Below are positions 51,013 through 59,217 of a DNA stretch of 64,000 nt, piece after piece. The stretch lies in assembly GCA_022839625.1 (NCBI GenBank), contig JALHJL010000023.1, forward strand, positions 1 to 64,000. Reading direction: 5' to 3'. The stretch's first letter is position 1. Every line of letters starts with the position of its first letter. Origin of the DNA: Phycisphaerales bacterium (lineage in GTDB: Bacteria > Planctomycetota > Phycisphaerae > UBA1845 > Fen-1342). The position numbers were made by a program, and so were the translations under genes. Below the pieces are notes generated by a model. The model saw only the letters and a list, made by a program, of their open reading frames with translations. It was not told the origin of the DNA and did not search any database.

Positions 51013-51795
51013 ATGTTGCGAGAAGTTGTTACGATCGACGAGGAACTGTGCGACGGCTGCGGCCTGTGCATCCCGGCATGTCACGAGGGTGCGCTGCGGA
51101 TCGTCGACGGTAAGGCCCGGCTGGTGTCGGACCGGCTGTGCGACGGGCTCGGGGCCTGTCTCGGGCACTGCCCGCGCGGGGCGATCCGCATTGAGCACCG
51201 CGAAGCCGACGCGTTCGACGAGGCGGCCGTTGCCGCGCAGCAACGCGCGCCGCACGGCGGTTGCCCGGGGAGCCGGCTGATTCACTTCGCGCCCGAGACG
51301 CGGGCCGGCGAAAGCCGCGCCGTCGCTGACCGTCCCGCGCAGCCTTCGGAGCTGACGCATTGGCCCGTGCAGTTGCACTTGCTTTCGCCCGCCGCGCCCG
51401 TTCTTCACAACGCGCGCCTGCTGGTCGCGGCGGACTGCGTGCCCGTGGCGTACGCCGGCTTCCACGCAGACTTCTTGCGCGGACGGGCGGTCGTGATCGC
51501 CTGTCCGAAGCTCGACGACACGAGCGGCTACGTCGAGAAGCTCGCGGCGATGATCGCCCGCAGCGACCTCCAGGAAATCACGGTTGTGCACATGCAGGTT
51601 CCGTGCTGCGCGGGGATACTCCACGCCGTGCTTCAGGCCCGGCAGTTGGCGGGCCGGGACGTGCCGGTCGAGGACGTCGTGATCGGGATTCAGGGGGAGA
51701 TCGTTTCGCGGCGGCACGTGCCTTACGAGCCGCGCGCGCGTCAGGTTTCGCAGCCGGCTTGCGGCCGGAATGCCCAACAAGAAGGAGTCGCTTGA
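51013..51795 (+). CDS. 4Fe-4S ferredoxin-type protein, Hcp-associated
   Basis: A 260-residue iron-sulfur protein. The first cluster motif is complete (Cys13, 16, 19, 23; CDGCGLCIPAC). The second has Cys43, Cys49 and Cys53 but Leu46 replaces the second cysteine (CDGLGACLGHC), so it may bind a [3Fe-4S] or an altered cluster. A C-terminal ~150-residue alpha/beta domain with CPKLDD and PCCAG cysteines follows. It sits 0 bp from hcp, so electron supply to Hcp is likely. The ATG follows a GAGGTGA site. Confidence 0.88.
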   Translation: MLREVVTIDEELCDGCGLCIPACHEGALRIVDGKARLVSDRLCDGLGACLGHCPRGAIRIEHREADAFDEAAVAAQQRAPHGGCPGSRLIHFAPETRAGESRAVADRPAQPSELTHWPVQLHLLSPAAPVLHNARLLVAADCVPVAYAGFHADFLRGRAVVIACPKLDDTSGYVEKLAAMIARSDLQEITVVHMQVPCCAGILHAVLQARQLAGRDVPVEDVVIGIQGEIVSRRHVPYEPRARQVSQPACGRNAQQEGVA

Positions 51796-53112
51796 ATGAT
51801 GTTCTGCAATCAGTGTGAGCAAACGTGGCAGGGAAAGGGTTGCACGACCGTCGGCGTGTGCGGCAAAGACCCGGACATGCAGTCGCTCCAGGAGATCCTC
51901 CTCTACGGGCTGAAGGGCATGTGTGCTTATGCGCATCACGCGCGGCGGCTCGGCCAGGTAGACGAGTCGGTCGACGCGTTCGTCGAGGAGGCCCTCTTTG
52001 CGACGGTCACCAACGTCAACTTCGACCTGGAGAGCCTGTTCGCGCTGGTGCTCGAGTGCGGCCACAAGAACCTGCGCGTGATGGAGATGCTCGACGAAGG
52101 GCACGTGCAGCGCTTCGGTACCCCGTCACCGGCCACGGTGTTCGAGGGCACCAAGGCCGGTCCGGGCATCCTGGTCACCGGGCACGACATGGTGGACCTC
52201 GACGACCTGCTCCGGCAGACCGCCGGCCAGGGCATCAACGTCTACACCCACGGCGAGATGCTGCCGGCGCACATGTACCCCGAGCTGCGCAAGCACGCGC
52301 ACCTGGCGGGGCACTTCGGGGGCGCCTGGCAGAAGCAGCGCGCCGAGTTCGCGGAGTTCACCGGCCCCGTGCTGGCAACGACGAATTGCGTCCTGATTCC
52401 GCCCTCGTCCTACCGCGATCGGTTGTTCACCACGCGCGTGACGGCGGTCCCGGGCGGCCACCGACTGACCACCAGCGACTTTTCTGCAGTGATCGAGTGT
52501 GCGAAGCGCTGTCAGCCGCTGCCCGAGGCGCCGGTCACGGAATCGACCGTCGGCTTCCACCAGTCGGTGATCCTGGGACTGGCGGACAAGATCGTGGCCG
52601 CGGTGAAGGCCGGCAAGCTCCGGCACTTCTTTCTGATCGGCGGTTGCGACGGCGCGGAGCCGGGCCGCAACTACTTCTCCGACTATGCCCGCGCGACGCC
52701 GAGCGACACCCTGGTGCTCACGCTGGGCTGCGGCAAGTTCCGCATCCGCGACAACGACTTCGGCACGTTCGCGCTCGACGGCGTCGGCCCGATCCCCCGC
52801 CTGCTCGACATGGGGCAGTGCAACAACGCCTACAGCGCCATTCAGGTCGCGGTCGCCCTTTCCAAGGCGTTCAACTGCGGCGTCAACGACTTGCCGCTGA
52901 CGATCGTGCTGTCCTGGTTCGAGCAGAAGGCCGTCGCCGTGCTGCTCACCTTGCTGGCGCTGGGCGTCAAGGGCATCCGCATCGGGCCCGTGCCGCCGGC
53001 GTTCGTGTCGCCCAACGTGTTCCGCATCCTCCAGGACAAGTATGATCTGCGGCTGACGAGCAGCCGCCCGCCGCTCGAGGACCTCCAGGAGGCCTTGCGC
53101 GGGGCTGCGTAG
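51796..53112 (+). CDS. hcp: Hydroxylamine reductase/hybrid-cluster protein, class III-like
   Basis: A 438-residue hybrid-cluster (prismane) protein, an NO reductase to N2O under anaerobiosis, formerly named hydroxylamine reductase. Cluster cysteines Cys4, Cys7, Cys16 and Cys22 (FCNQC, GCTTVGVCG); the hybrid-cluster ligands fall in GHDMVDLDD, CECGHKN-type, TTNCVLIPP, GGCDGAEPG and TLGCGKF. About 110 residues shorter than E. coli Hcp, in line with class III forms that lack part of the N-terminal helical domain. A double ATG marks the start. It follows the ferredoxin gene directly, under the FNR-type box. Confidence 0.94.
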   Translation: MMFCNQCEQTWQGKGCTTVGVCGKDPDMQSLQEILLYGLKGMCAYAHHARRLGQVDESVDAFVEEALFATVTNVNFDLESLFALVLECGHKNLRVMEMLDEGHVQRFGTPSPATVFEGTKAGPGILVTGHDMVDLDDLLRQTAGQGINVYTHGEMLPAHMYPELRKHAHLAGHFGGAWQKQRAEFAEFTGPVLATTNCVLIPPSSYRDRLFTTRVTAVPGGHRLTTSDFSAVIECAKRCQPLPEAPVTESTVGFHQSVILGLADKIVAAVKAGKLRHFFLIGGCDGAEPGRNYFSDYARATPSDTLVLTLGCGKFRIRDNDFGTFALDGVGPIPRLLDMGQCNNAYSAIQVAVALSKAFNCGVNDLPLTIVLSWFEQKAVAVLLTLLALGVKGIRIGPVPPAFVSPNVFRILQDKYDLRLTSSRPPLEDLQEALRGAA

Positions 53113-53117
53113 AACCG

Positions 53118-53870
53118 ATGACCAACGGCGACTTTGACGACCTGGCGGACGTCTACGACGCGCTGATCGACTGGCCGAAACGGCTGGCGAACGAAGAGCC
53201 CTTCTATCGCGCGCTCTTCCCGCGCGTCGGCGTCCGCCGCGTCCTGGACGCCGCGTGCGGCACGGGCCGCCATGCGGCGATGTTTCATTCCTGGGGCCAT
53301 CAGGTCGAAGGGGCGGACCTCAGTCCGGGCATGATCGCGCGTTGCCGCCGGCAATTCGGCGAATCGGATTCCCTGGGCTGGGTCGTGCGGGCCTTCGATG
53401 AACCGATCGCGGCGGCCGCGCCATTTGATGCCGTGCTCTGCGTCGGCAACTCGCTGGCCCTCGCGCCCGGCCAGGACGCCGTGGCCGGCGCGCTGCGCCA
53501 GATGCTGCGCGCGACGCGCGCCGGCGGAGTCTGCGTCATCCAGGTCTTGAACCTGTGGCATCTGCCCGACGGGCCGTGCGTGTGGCAGAAGCACAAGCAG
53601 GTGACGCTCGGCGGCGCCGGCCATTTGCTCATCAAGGGGGTCCATCGCGCCGGCGACTGCGGGTACGTCGAGCTCATCGATGTGGCCCTGTCGCCGGCCG
53701 GCCCCGTGCCGCGGTTCGACTCGGCGAAGTTCCTCGGTCTCGACGCGGCGGAGCTGACACGGATCGCCCACGACTCCGGGACGCGCGAAGTGCGTTGTTA
53801 CGGCAGCTTTCAGTCCGCCCCCTATGACCGCACATCGAGCCCGGACCTGATCATGGTGCTGGAGAAATGA
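53118..53870 (+). CDS. Class I SAM-dependent methyltransferase
   Basis: A 250-residue methyltransferase. SAM-binding motif LDAACGTGRHAAMF (residues about 39-52) and a following acidic motif EGADLSPGMI; post-motif residues VLCVGNSLALAP. Substrate unknown. It lies 5 bp after hcp and overlaps the YgbA-like gene by 4 bp, so it is part of the NO-response transcript; its role there is not known. Confidence 0.85.
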   Translation: MTNGDFDDLADVYDALIDWPKRLANEEPFYRALFPRVGVRRVLDAACGTGRHAAMFHSWGHQVEGADLSPGMIARCRRQFGESDSLGWVVRAFDEPIAAAAPFDAVLCVGNSLALAPGQDAVAGALRQMLRATRAGGVCVIQVLNLWHLPDGPCVWQKHKQVTLGGAGHLLIKGVHRAGDCGYVELIDVALSPAGPVPRFDSAKFLGLDAAELTRIAHDSGTREVRCYGSFQSAPYDRTSSPDLIMVLEK

Positions 53871-54253
53871 GCAGCGGTGCGACGACGGCGCGGGCGGCCG
53901 ATCTGGACGCGAAGGTGCGCCGTGACTTGCGGACGCTCGCCAAGTTCATTACGTTCTACTGTGAGCGCCGTCACGCAGGTGTGGAGAAGCAGCCGGCTCG
54001 GCTGCGGACCATCGACGTCACCAGCGTATGTGGACGAGCAGTTCCCTTGTGCGCGCCGTGCGCCAAGCTCCTCGCGCACGCCTTCATGAAACGCCTCGTC
54101 TGCCCCCTCGCTCCCAAGCCCACGTGCAGGCAATGTCCCCAGCACTGCTACGCGCCGGCGTACCGGGCCCAGATCCGTGAAGTCATGCGATTCACAGGAC
54201 CGCGGCTCGTGCTGCGCGGACGGCTGGACTACCTCGTGCACCTGTGGCTTTGA
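53867..54253 (+). CDS. YgbA-like nitrous oxide-stimulated promoter family protein
   Basis: A 128-residue protein with FITFYCERRHAG, LCAPCAKLLAHAF and CPLAPKPTCRQCPQHCY, the cysteine-rich core of the YgbA family, which in E. coli is NsrR-regulated and NO-induced. Conserved cysteines probably bind metal or a cluster. Position after hcp-methyltransferase with a 4-bp overlap supports an NO-stress role. Confidence 0.8.
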   Translation: MSSGATTARAADLDAKVRRDLRTLAKFITFYCERRHAGVEKQPARLRTIDVTSVCGRAVPLCAPCAKLLAHAFMKRLVCPLAPKPTCRQCPQHCYAPAYRAQIREVMRFTGPRLVLRGRLDYLVHLWL

Positions 54254-54394
54254 GGGCGCGCCGGTCAGCCGATTCTCGGGCGGACCGGAGCGGACCAGCG
54301 CGCACGTCGCGAGTCCGGCGAACGCGGCCGAGCAGTGCCGCTCGGAGAGCCGAACTGACGGAGTGCTCCCTTCGCTCGGGCAATGCCCGCGCCG

Positions 54395-55117
54395 TCAATG
54401 GCCCGCGCTCAGTTCGTCCTCGAGACGAATCGCCCGGGGAAACAGGATGTTGTTCTCCTTGTGGATGTGCTCGTGCAGATCGGCCTCCAGGCGGGCCAGT
54501 CCGTCGAGCAGCGCCCGATAGCTCGCGCACGCATCGGCCGGCGGCGTGTATCCGCCGGTCGCTTGCCGTAGCGTGGCGAGCGCCGCACCGGCGCCATCGT
54601 GTTCCGCCTCCATCACGCGGATCGGATTCCGCACCGTGCCGCAATGAACGTCCTCTACGGAGCGGCTTTCTTCCATCGCGCGAATCAATGGAAAGAGCAC
54701 CCGTTCCTCTTTCATGAGGTGCGAATCGAGCTCGGCGCCCAAGGCGCGGAACACGTCCTGGCAGCGGTGCAGCTCGGCGTGCCGCTCGCCATGTACACGG
54801 ACGACTTTCTCGAAGAGGTCCGTTAAGCGCGGCAACTCCGTTTCCAGATACGCGTGGTGCGTCGCCACGATGTGGTCCACGAGCTCGGTCGCCGAGGCCC
54901 GAGACCAATCCACCTCGATGCCCGTGGCCTGCGCATCCGCTTCGGCAAGGGCTCGGAGGACGTTCGGAAGGCTCAACCCTTTCTGGCGGCACGCCTCGGC
55001 GAGCGGGAGTTGCCCGCCACAGCAGTAGTCGAGCCCAAGGCGCTCGAAGACCCGAGCGCGGCCCGCACGTTGAGTGACCAGTTCGCCGAGGGAGACAGAC
55101 GTATCGCTGAGGGTCAT
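54395..55117 (-). CDS. ric: Iron-sulfur cluster repair di-iron protein (Ric/ScdA/YtfE)
   Basis: A 240-residue di-iron hemerythrin-like protein that repairs NO- or oxidant-damaged Fe-S clusters. The N-terminal ScdA_N domain has LDYCCGG (residues 29-35); the C-terminal hemerythrin-like four-helix bundle has the expected His/Glu positions (VATHHAYLE, LHRCQD, KEERVLFP, AEHDGAG, HEHIHKENNILF). It is divergent from the Rrf2 regulator with two operator-like sites between them. Confidence 0.94.
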   Translation of the reverse strand: MTLSDTSVSLGELVTQRAGRARVFERLGLDYCCGGQLPLAEACRQKGLSLPNVLRALAEADAQATGIEVDWSRASATELVDHIVATHHAYLETELPRLTDLFEKVVRVHGERHAELHRCQDVFRALGAELDSHLMKEERVLFPLIRAMEESRSVEDVHCGTVRNPIRVMEAEHDGAGAALATLRQATGGYTPPADACASYRALLDGLARLEADLHEHIHKENNILFPRAIRLEDELSAGH

Positions 55118-55139
55118 GGGGCTACTCCTTCGAACATAG

Positions 55140-55155
55140 ACCTGGATATCCAGGT
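55140..55155. promoter_or_regulatory. Palindromic operator 1 (ACCTGGATATCCAGGT)
   Basis: Perfect 16-bp palindrome between ric and the Rrf2 gene. It abuts the -35 (TTGACG, 55155-55160) of the plus-strand promoter and lies at the predicted start of the minus-strand promoter. Probable binding site of the adjacent Rrf2 protein. Confidence 0.75.
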
Positions 55156-55182
55156 TGACGTTAAGATGGTAGCGCTTAGAAT
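55155..55182 (+). promoter_or_regulatory. Candidate Rrf2-gene promoter
   Basis: TTGACG (55155-55160), 16-bp spacer, TAGAAT (55177-55182), directed at the Rrf2 gene whose GTG is at 55254. Confidence 0.55.
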
Positions 55183-55194
55183 CTGGATGTCAAG
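55166..55194 (-). promoter_or_regulatory. Candidate ric promoter
   Basis: On the minus strand TTGACA (55194-55189) and TACCAT (55171-55166) with 17-bp spacing, about 49 bp before the ric ATG. Confidence 0.6.
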
Positions 55195-55196
55195 GT
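55181..55196. promoter_or_regulatory. Palindromic operator 2 (ATCTGGATGTCAAGGT)
   Basis: Matches operator 1 at 13 of 16 positions and covers the -35 of the ric promoter and the -10/start of the Rrf2 promoter. Confidence 0.65.
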
Positions 55197-55253
55197 TGTG
55201 GTTGTGGCGCCGCGTACGCAGCGCGCACCCGGCGCCTGGTCGAGGGCAGGAAC

Positions 55254-55751
55254 GTGACGATTTCGCAGACCGCCGAATACGCCCTTCGTGCCGTCGTGTG
55301 GCTGGCGAACCACCCGGCCGGCCCGCTGAGTACGTCCGACGTTGCCCGGGGGACGCAGGTTCCGGCCGGGTACTTGTCGAAGGTGCTGCAAGCGCTGAGC
55401 CGGGCCGGTATCGTGGAGTCGCGCTCGGGGCGCAACGGCGGGTTTCGCCTGACCCGGGTGCCCACGAAGCTGTCGGTCCTGGACGTGATCGAGGCGGTGG
55501 ACCCGATCCAGCGCATCCGCCGGTGCCCGCTGCACATCAGGTCCCACGCGGGCGAGCTGTGTCCGCTGCACCGGCGACTGGACCGCGCGCTCGGGCTCAT
55601 GGAGCAGGCGTTCGCAGAGTCCACGATCGCGGAGTTGGTGCCCAGTCCCGGGGACCTCGCCCCGCTTTGTGACGCAGCCGACGACGATCGCAATACTACG
55701 GACGGTCACCAGGCGACGCACCGGCTAAGTAGCACTCCGCCGGGCCGATGA
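55254..55751 (+). CDS. Rrf2 family transcriptional regulator
   Basis: A 165-residue Rrf2-type regulator with winged HTH (about residues 1-75; TISQTAEYALRAVVWLA, PAGYLSKVLQALSRAGIV). Cysteines Cys91 and Cys103 (RCPLHIRSHAGELCPLH) plus Cys139 could ligate an Fe-S cluster, but the NsrR spacing (91, 96, 102) is not kept, so the signal is uncertain. It starts with GTG after AGGGCAGG. Two palindromes lie in its divergent promoter with ric, implying autoregulation and control of ric. The 3' end overlaps the convergent radical SAM gene by 56 bp. Confidence 0.9.
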   Translation: MTISQTAEYALRAVVWLANHPAGPLSTSDVARGTQVPAGYLSKVLQALSRAGIVESRSGRNGGFRLTRVPTKLSVLDVIEAVDPIQRIRRCPLHIRSHAGELCPLHRRLDRALGLMEQAFAESTIAELVPSPGDLAPLCDAADDDRNTTDGHQATHRLSSTPPGR

Positions 55752-56754
55752 ACTCGGGCCACACGCCGCGCTCGCACAGGAACTGCCGGACGTGCGCACA
55801 CAGATGGCACTTGCCGGCGTAGCCGCTGCGCAACTCGCGGTAGCCGAACGGTCTGGCCCGCTGAAGCAACTCGTGACTACCGCCGGCGACGACCGCCGCG
55901 ACAACCGGATGCTGCTGCCAGCTCCGCGCAAGTGAGTGCCAGGCGTCCGCGACCGTGCTCCCGCCTGCGGCGCGCCCGAGCACGATGCCCATGCAAGTGC
56001 CGGGGAACACGTTTCCGTACAGGTCGACGTGCACGTGGCGGCTCTGCAACACCTCCTTCGCGCACGACTGGCCGCGGAACGTCTCGGCCGGTAGGCAGGG
56101 CAAGAGCCGGGCCAGCTCCGTTGCCGCGCGGCCCGTCAGACGTTCCTTGTGCCGTAGCAGCGCGTGGCGAAAGGCATCGTCTCGGGGCGTGGACGACAAG
56201 CAGCGCACGTCGACCGGAGAGCGCAGGAAATCCCAGCGCCGCACGACGACACGCCTCGGCCCCAGCACGGCGCGCCCGATCTCCACACACCGCCGGACGC
56301 GCTCGATCGGCACGAATTCCTGGTGAAACACGTCCGTGCTCACGACGAGCTTCTCCATCCCCAGGGCCCCGAGCAGTTCGAGCCGCGACCGCGTCAGGCC
56401 GTCGTCCGTGGCCCAGAAGGCGTTGGTCTCGACTTTCTCCAACGGCGTGAGGCCCGCGTCGCGCGCGGCGCGGACGATCGCCGCCAGACGGACCCAGTCG
56501 TGAAACGGCTCCCCGCCGCTCAGGTGAATACGCATGGTCTTGCCGCAGGCGGCCGCGAGCTGGTCGAGACTGCGCCAGACGGCCAGCGCCGCCGCGACGC
56601 TCATGTATCCGCTGTGCGTCGGGCCGGCCGAGACGTAGCACAGCGCGCACCGTGCGTTGCACCAATAGGTGAGCAGCAGGCCGGCGAATTCCCACGCGGC
56701 CAGGCTCGGCGGCCCGTCGGCGGACGAGGCGGCGTTCGTGCGGCTACATTCCAC
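55696..56754 (-). CDS. Radical SAM protein
   Basis: A 352-residue radical SAM enzyme. Cluster motif CNARCALC (Cys32, Cys36, Cys39), GGEPFHD for the SAM-binding loop, then a C-terminal cysteine-rich part (RGQSCAKEVLQS, FPGTCMGI, CHLCAHVRQFLCERG) resembling SPASM-type auxiliary clusters. The start is taken as the GTG at 56754; upstream sequence has no codon bias. It converges with the Rrf2 gene with a 56-bp overlap. Substrate unknown; location suggests a link to NO or metal stress only weakly. Confidence 0.82.
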   Translation of the reverse strand: MECSRTNAASSADGPPSLAAWEFAGLLLTYWCNARCALCYVSAGPTHSGYMSVAAALAVWRSLDQLAAACGKTMRIHLSGGEPFHDWVRLAAIVRAARDAGLTPLEKVETNAFWATDDGLTRSRLELLGALGMEKLVVSTDVFHQEFVPIERVRRCVEIGRAVLGPRRVVVRRWDFLRSPVDVRCLSSTPRDDAFRHALLRHKERLTGRAATELARLLPCLPAETFRGQSCAKEVLQSRHVHVDLYGNVFPGTCMGIVLGRAAGGSTVADAWHSLARSWQQHPVVAAVVAGGSHELLQRARPFGYRELRSGYAGKCHLCAHVRQFLCERGVWPEFIGPAECYLAGASPGDRP

Positions 56755-56815
56755 AGTGCGATTGTAGCGGCGTGCTGCGGTCCGGGGATTCGAATCGCAC
56801 CCCCATGCGGAGACG

Positions 56816-57787
56816 CTACAGCGTGAAGTCCGGCGTCCAGGGCACGTCCAGGCCGTTGCCCGACCATCGGGTGTTGTCACCCTCGAAACCTATGCTCCCG
56901 TCCGGGTTCACCTGGTAGCCGAGCTCTTCGAGGGTGTAGAGCGCGGCGTGGCCGTCCAGCCACAGCACGCAGGCGCGGCCGCGATGGCGCGGATCGGCGG
57001 CGGTGCGGTGATCCGGGGCGCCGGCCATCTCGCCGTGCTCAGGGTCGACGCGGGGCGGGTCGAGGTTGAAGCCCTCGTCGCCGAAGCGCTGCGCGTCCCT
57101 GGTGTTGTTTCCGTAGGGCTTGCGGTCCATGGGCGCCCAGGAAGCCGCCGTGCCCATGCAATCCCCGACCGCCACCGTCTCGCCCGGCCGCCGGATCCAG
57201 TTGATCTTCACGGGCCAGCGCTTGTAGGAAGTCAGGACGCTCTCGTCGAGCAGGCGCGAGTTGCCGAGAAACTGGTAGTTGTAGCCATAGCTGCCGTTGC
57301 GTTCGTCCGTCCATTCCGGCACGCTCGGGCAGACGTACACGCGGCAGGAGTAGTTCTGCCGATCGCCCTTCTCCCCGTGTATGTCCACCTCGCCCTTGCA
57401 GGCCTTGGGATCGTCGAACGGCGGCGCACCCACCGAACCGCTCATCATGGCTAGGAACGTGGGGCGGTACTTCTTCCGGGTTTCCAGCATGGCGTACGCG
57501 TTGCAACTGTCGATATTGGGCAGACGGCCCGGCGGGAGCACGTCCTCGTTGTAGTTGAGGTAGATGGTCAGCCCCTGACCGAGCACCCGCAACTGAGAGG
57601 CACACATCGCAGCGCGGGCCTGTTGCCGGGCGCTGGACAAGGCCGGCAGCAGAATGCTGACCAGCAGCGATATGATCGCCACGACGACCAGCAGCTCGAT
57701 CAGCGTGAACCCCCGGCGCTCCTGGTGCTCGCGGGCGGCGCCGGCTACGGACGAGCTTGACGGAACGGAACCTACGATCGAGGTCAT
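56816..57787 (-). CDS. Type II secretion-like pseudopilin (prepilin cleavage domain, DUF1559-like)
   Basis: A 323-residue protein with the class III prepilin signal RRGFTLIELLVVVAIIS near residue 25, cleaved after Gly and N-methylated at Phe, followed by the hydrophobic helix. The C-terminal part has CVLWLDGHAALYT, typical of the planctomycete H-x-DG family, often present in many copies per genome. Probably anchored by its N-terminal helix and assembled into or along a pilus-like machine. The ATG at 57787 is preferred over that at 57799. Confidence 0.88.
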   Translation of the reverse strand: MTSIVGSVPSSSSVAGAAREHQERRGFTLIELLVVVAIISLLVSILLPALSSARQQARAAMCASQLRVLGQGLTIYLNYNEDVLPPGRLPNIDSCNAYAMLETRKKYRPTFLAMMSGSVGAPPFDDPKACKGEVDIHGEKGDRQNYSCRVYVCPSVPEWTDERNGSYGYNYQFLGNSRLLDESVLTSYKRWPVKINWIRRPGETVAVGDCMGTAASWAPMDRKPYGNNTRDAQRFGDEGFNLDPPRVDPEHGEMAGAPDHRTAADPRHRGRACVLWLDGHAALYTLEELGYQVNPDGSIGFEGDNTRWSGNGLDVPWTPDFTL

Positions 57788-58123
57788 GCGGGCAAGCAAC
57801 CCTACGAACGGCTGCGATGTCAGGCATCATCGAATCGTGCCTGTTCCCGCAGTCTAGCGAATGCGGCCCCGGTGGTTCAAGAACCGATTTGGAATCCTAC
57901 GTGGCGGTCCGGCCGTTTGCAGTGCTTGGGGCAAGGAGCAACGGCACTTGGCAGGTTGGCAGGCAGGTTCGCAGGTCGGTGGCGCGGGGCAGGCGGCGAT
58001 GGGCCGGCCCTGCCGTCTGCCGCGAAGGAAGGCCAAACACGCCGCCGACCGCCCACGGCACCGCATCGGGCTCTCGGCGATGTCAGCACGCAGGGTCTCC
58101 AAACGCATCTCTGGAAGGCCCGT
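57788..58123. other. Intergenic region
   Basis: About 335 bp with no convincing gene or hairpin-T terminator. GGCAGGTTGGCAGGCAGGTT near 57950 is a short direct repeat. Confidence 0.5.
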
Positions 58124-59101
<978 letters not shown>

Positions 59102-59217
59102 GCGGCCGGCATTATACCCGTCGCGGAACGAGCCTGGCCTCCCCTTCGGACCGTTGGCGGCCGGAGTGGACCGCGTAGAATGTGCCGCGTGAGGTAGGCG
59201 GCGTGAGCCATGCCACC

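Noticed and set aside
56770..56815. tRNA-like T-arm (GGATTCGAATCGCACCCCC) between the radical SAM and pseudopilin genes
   Set aside because: No acceptor stem, anticodon arm or D-arm could be assembled on either strand.
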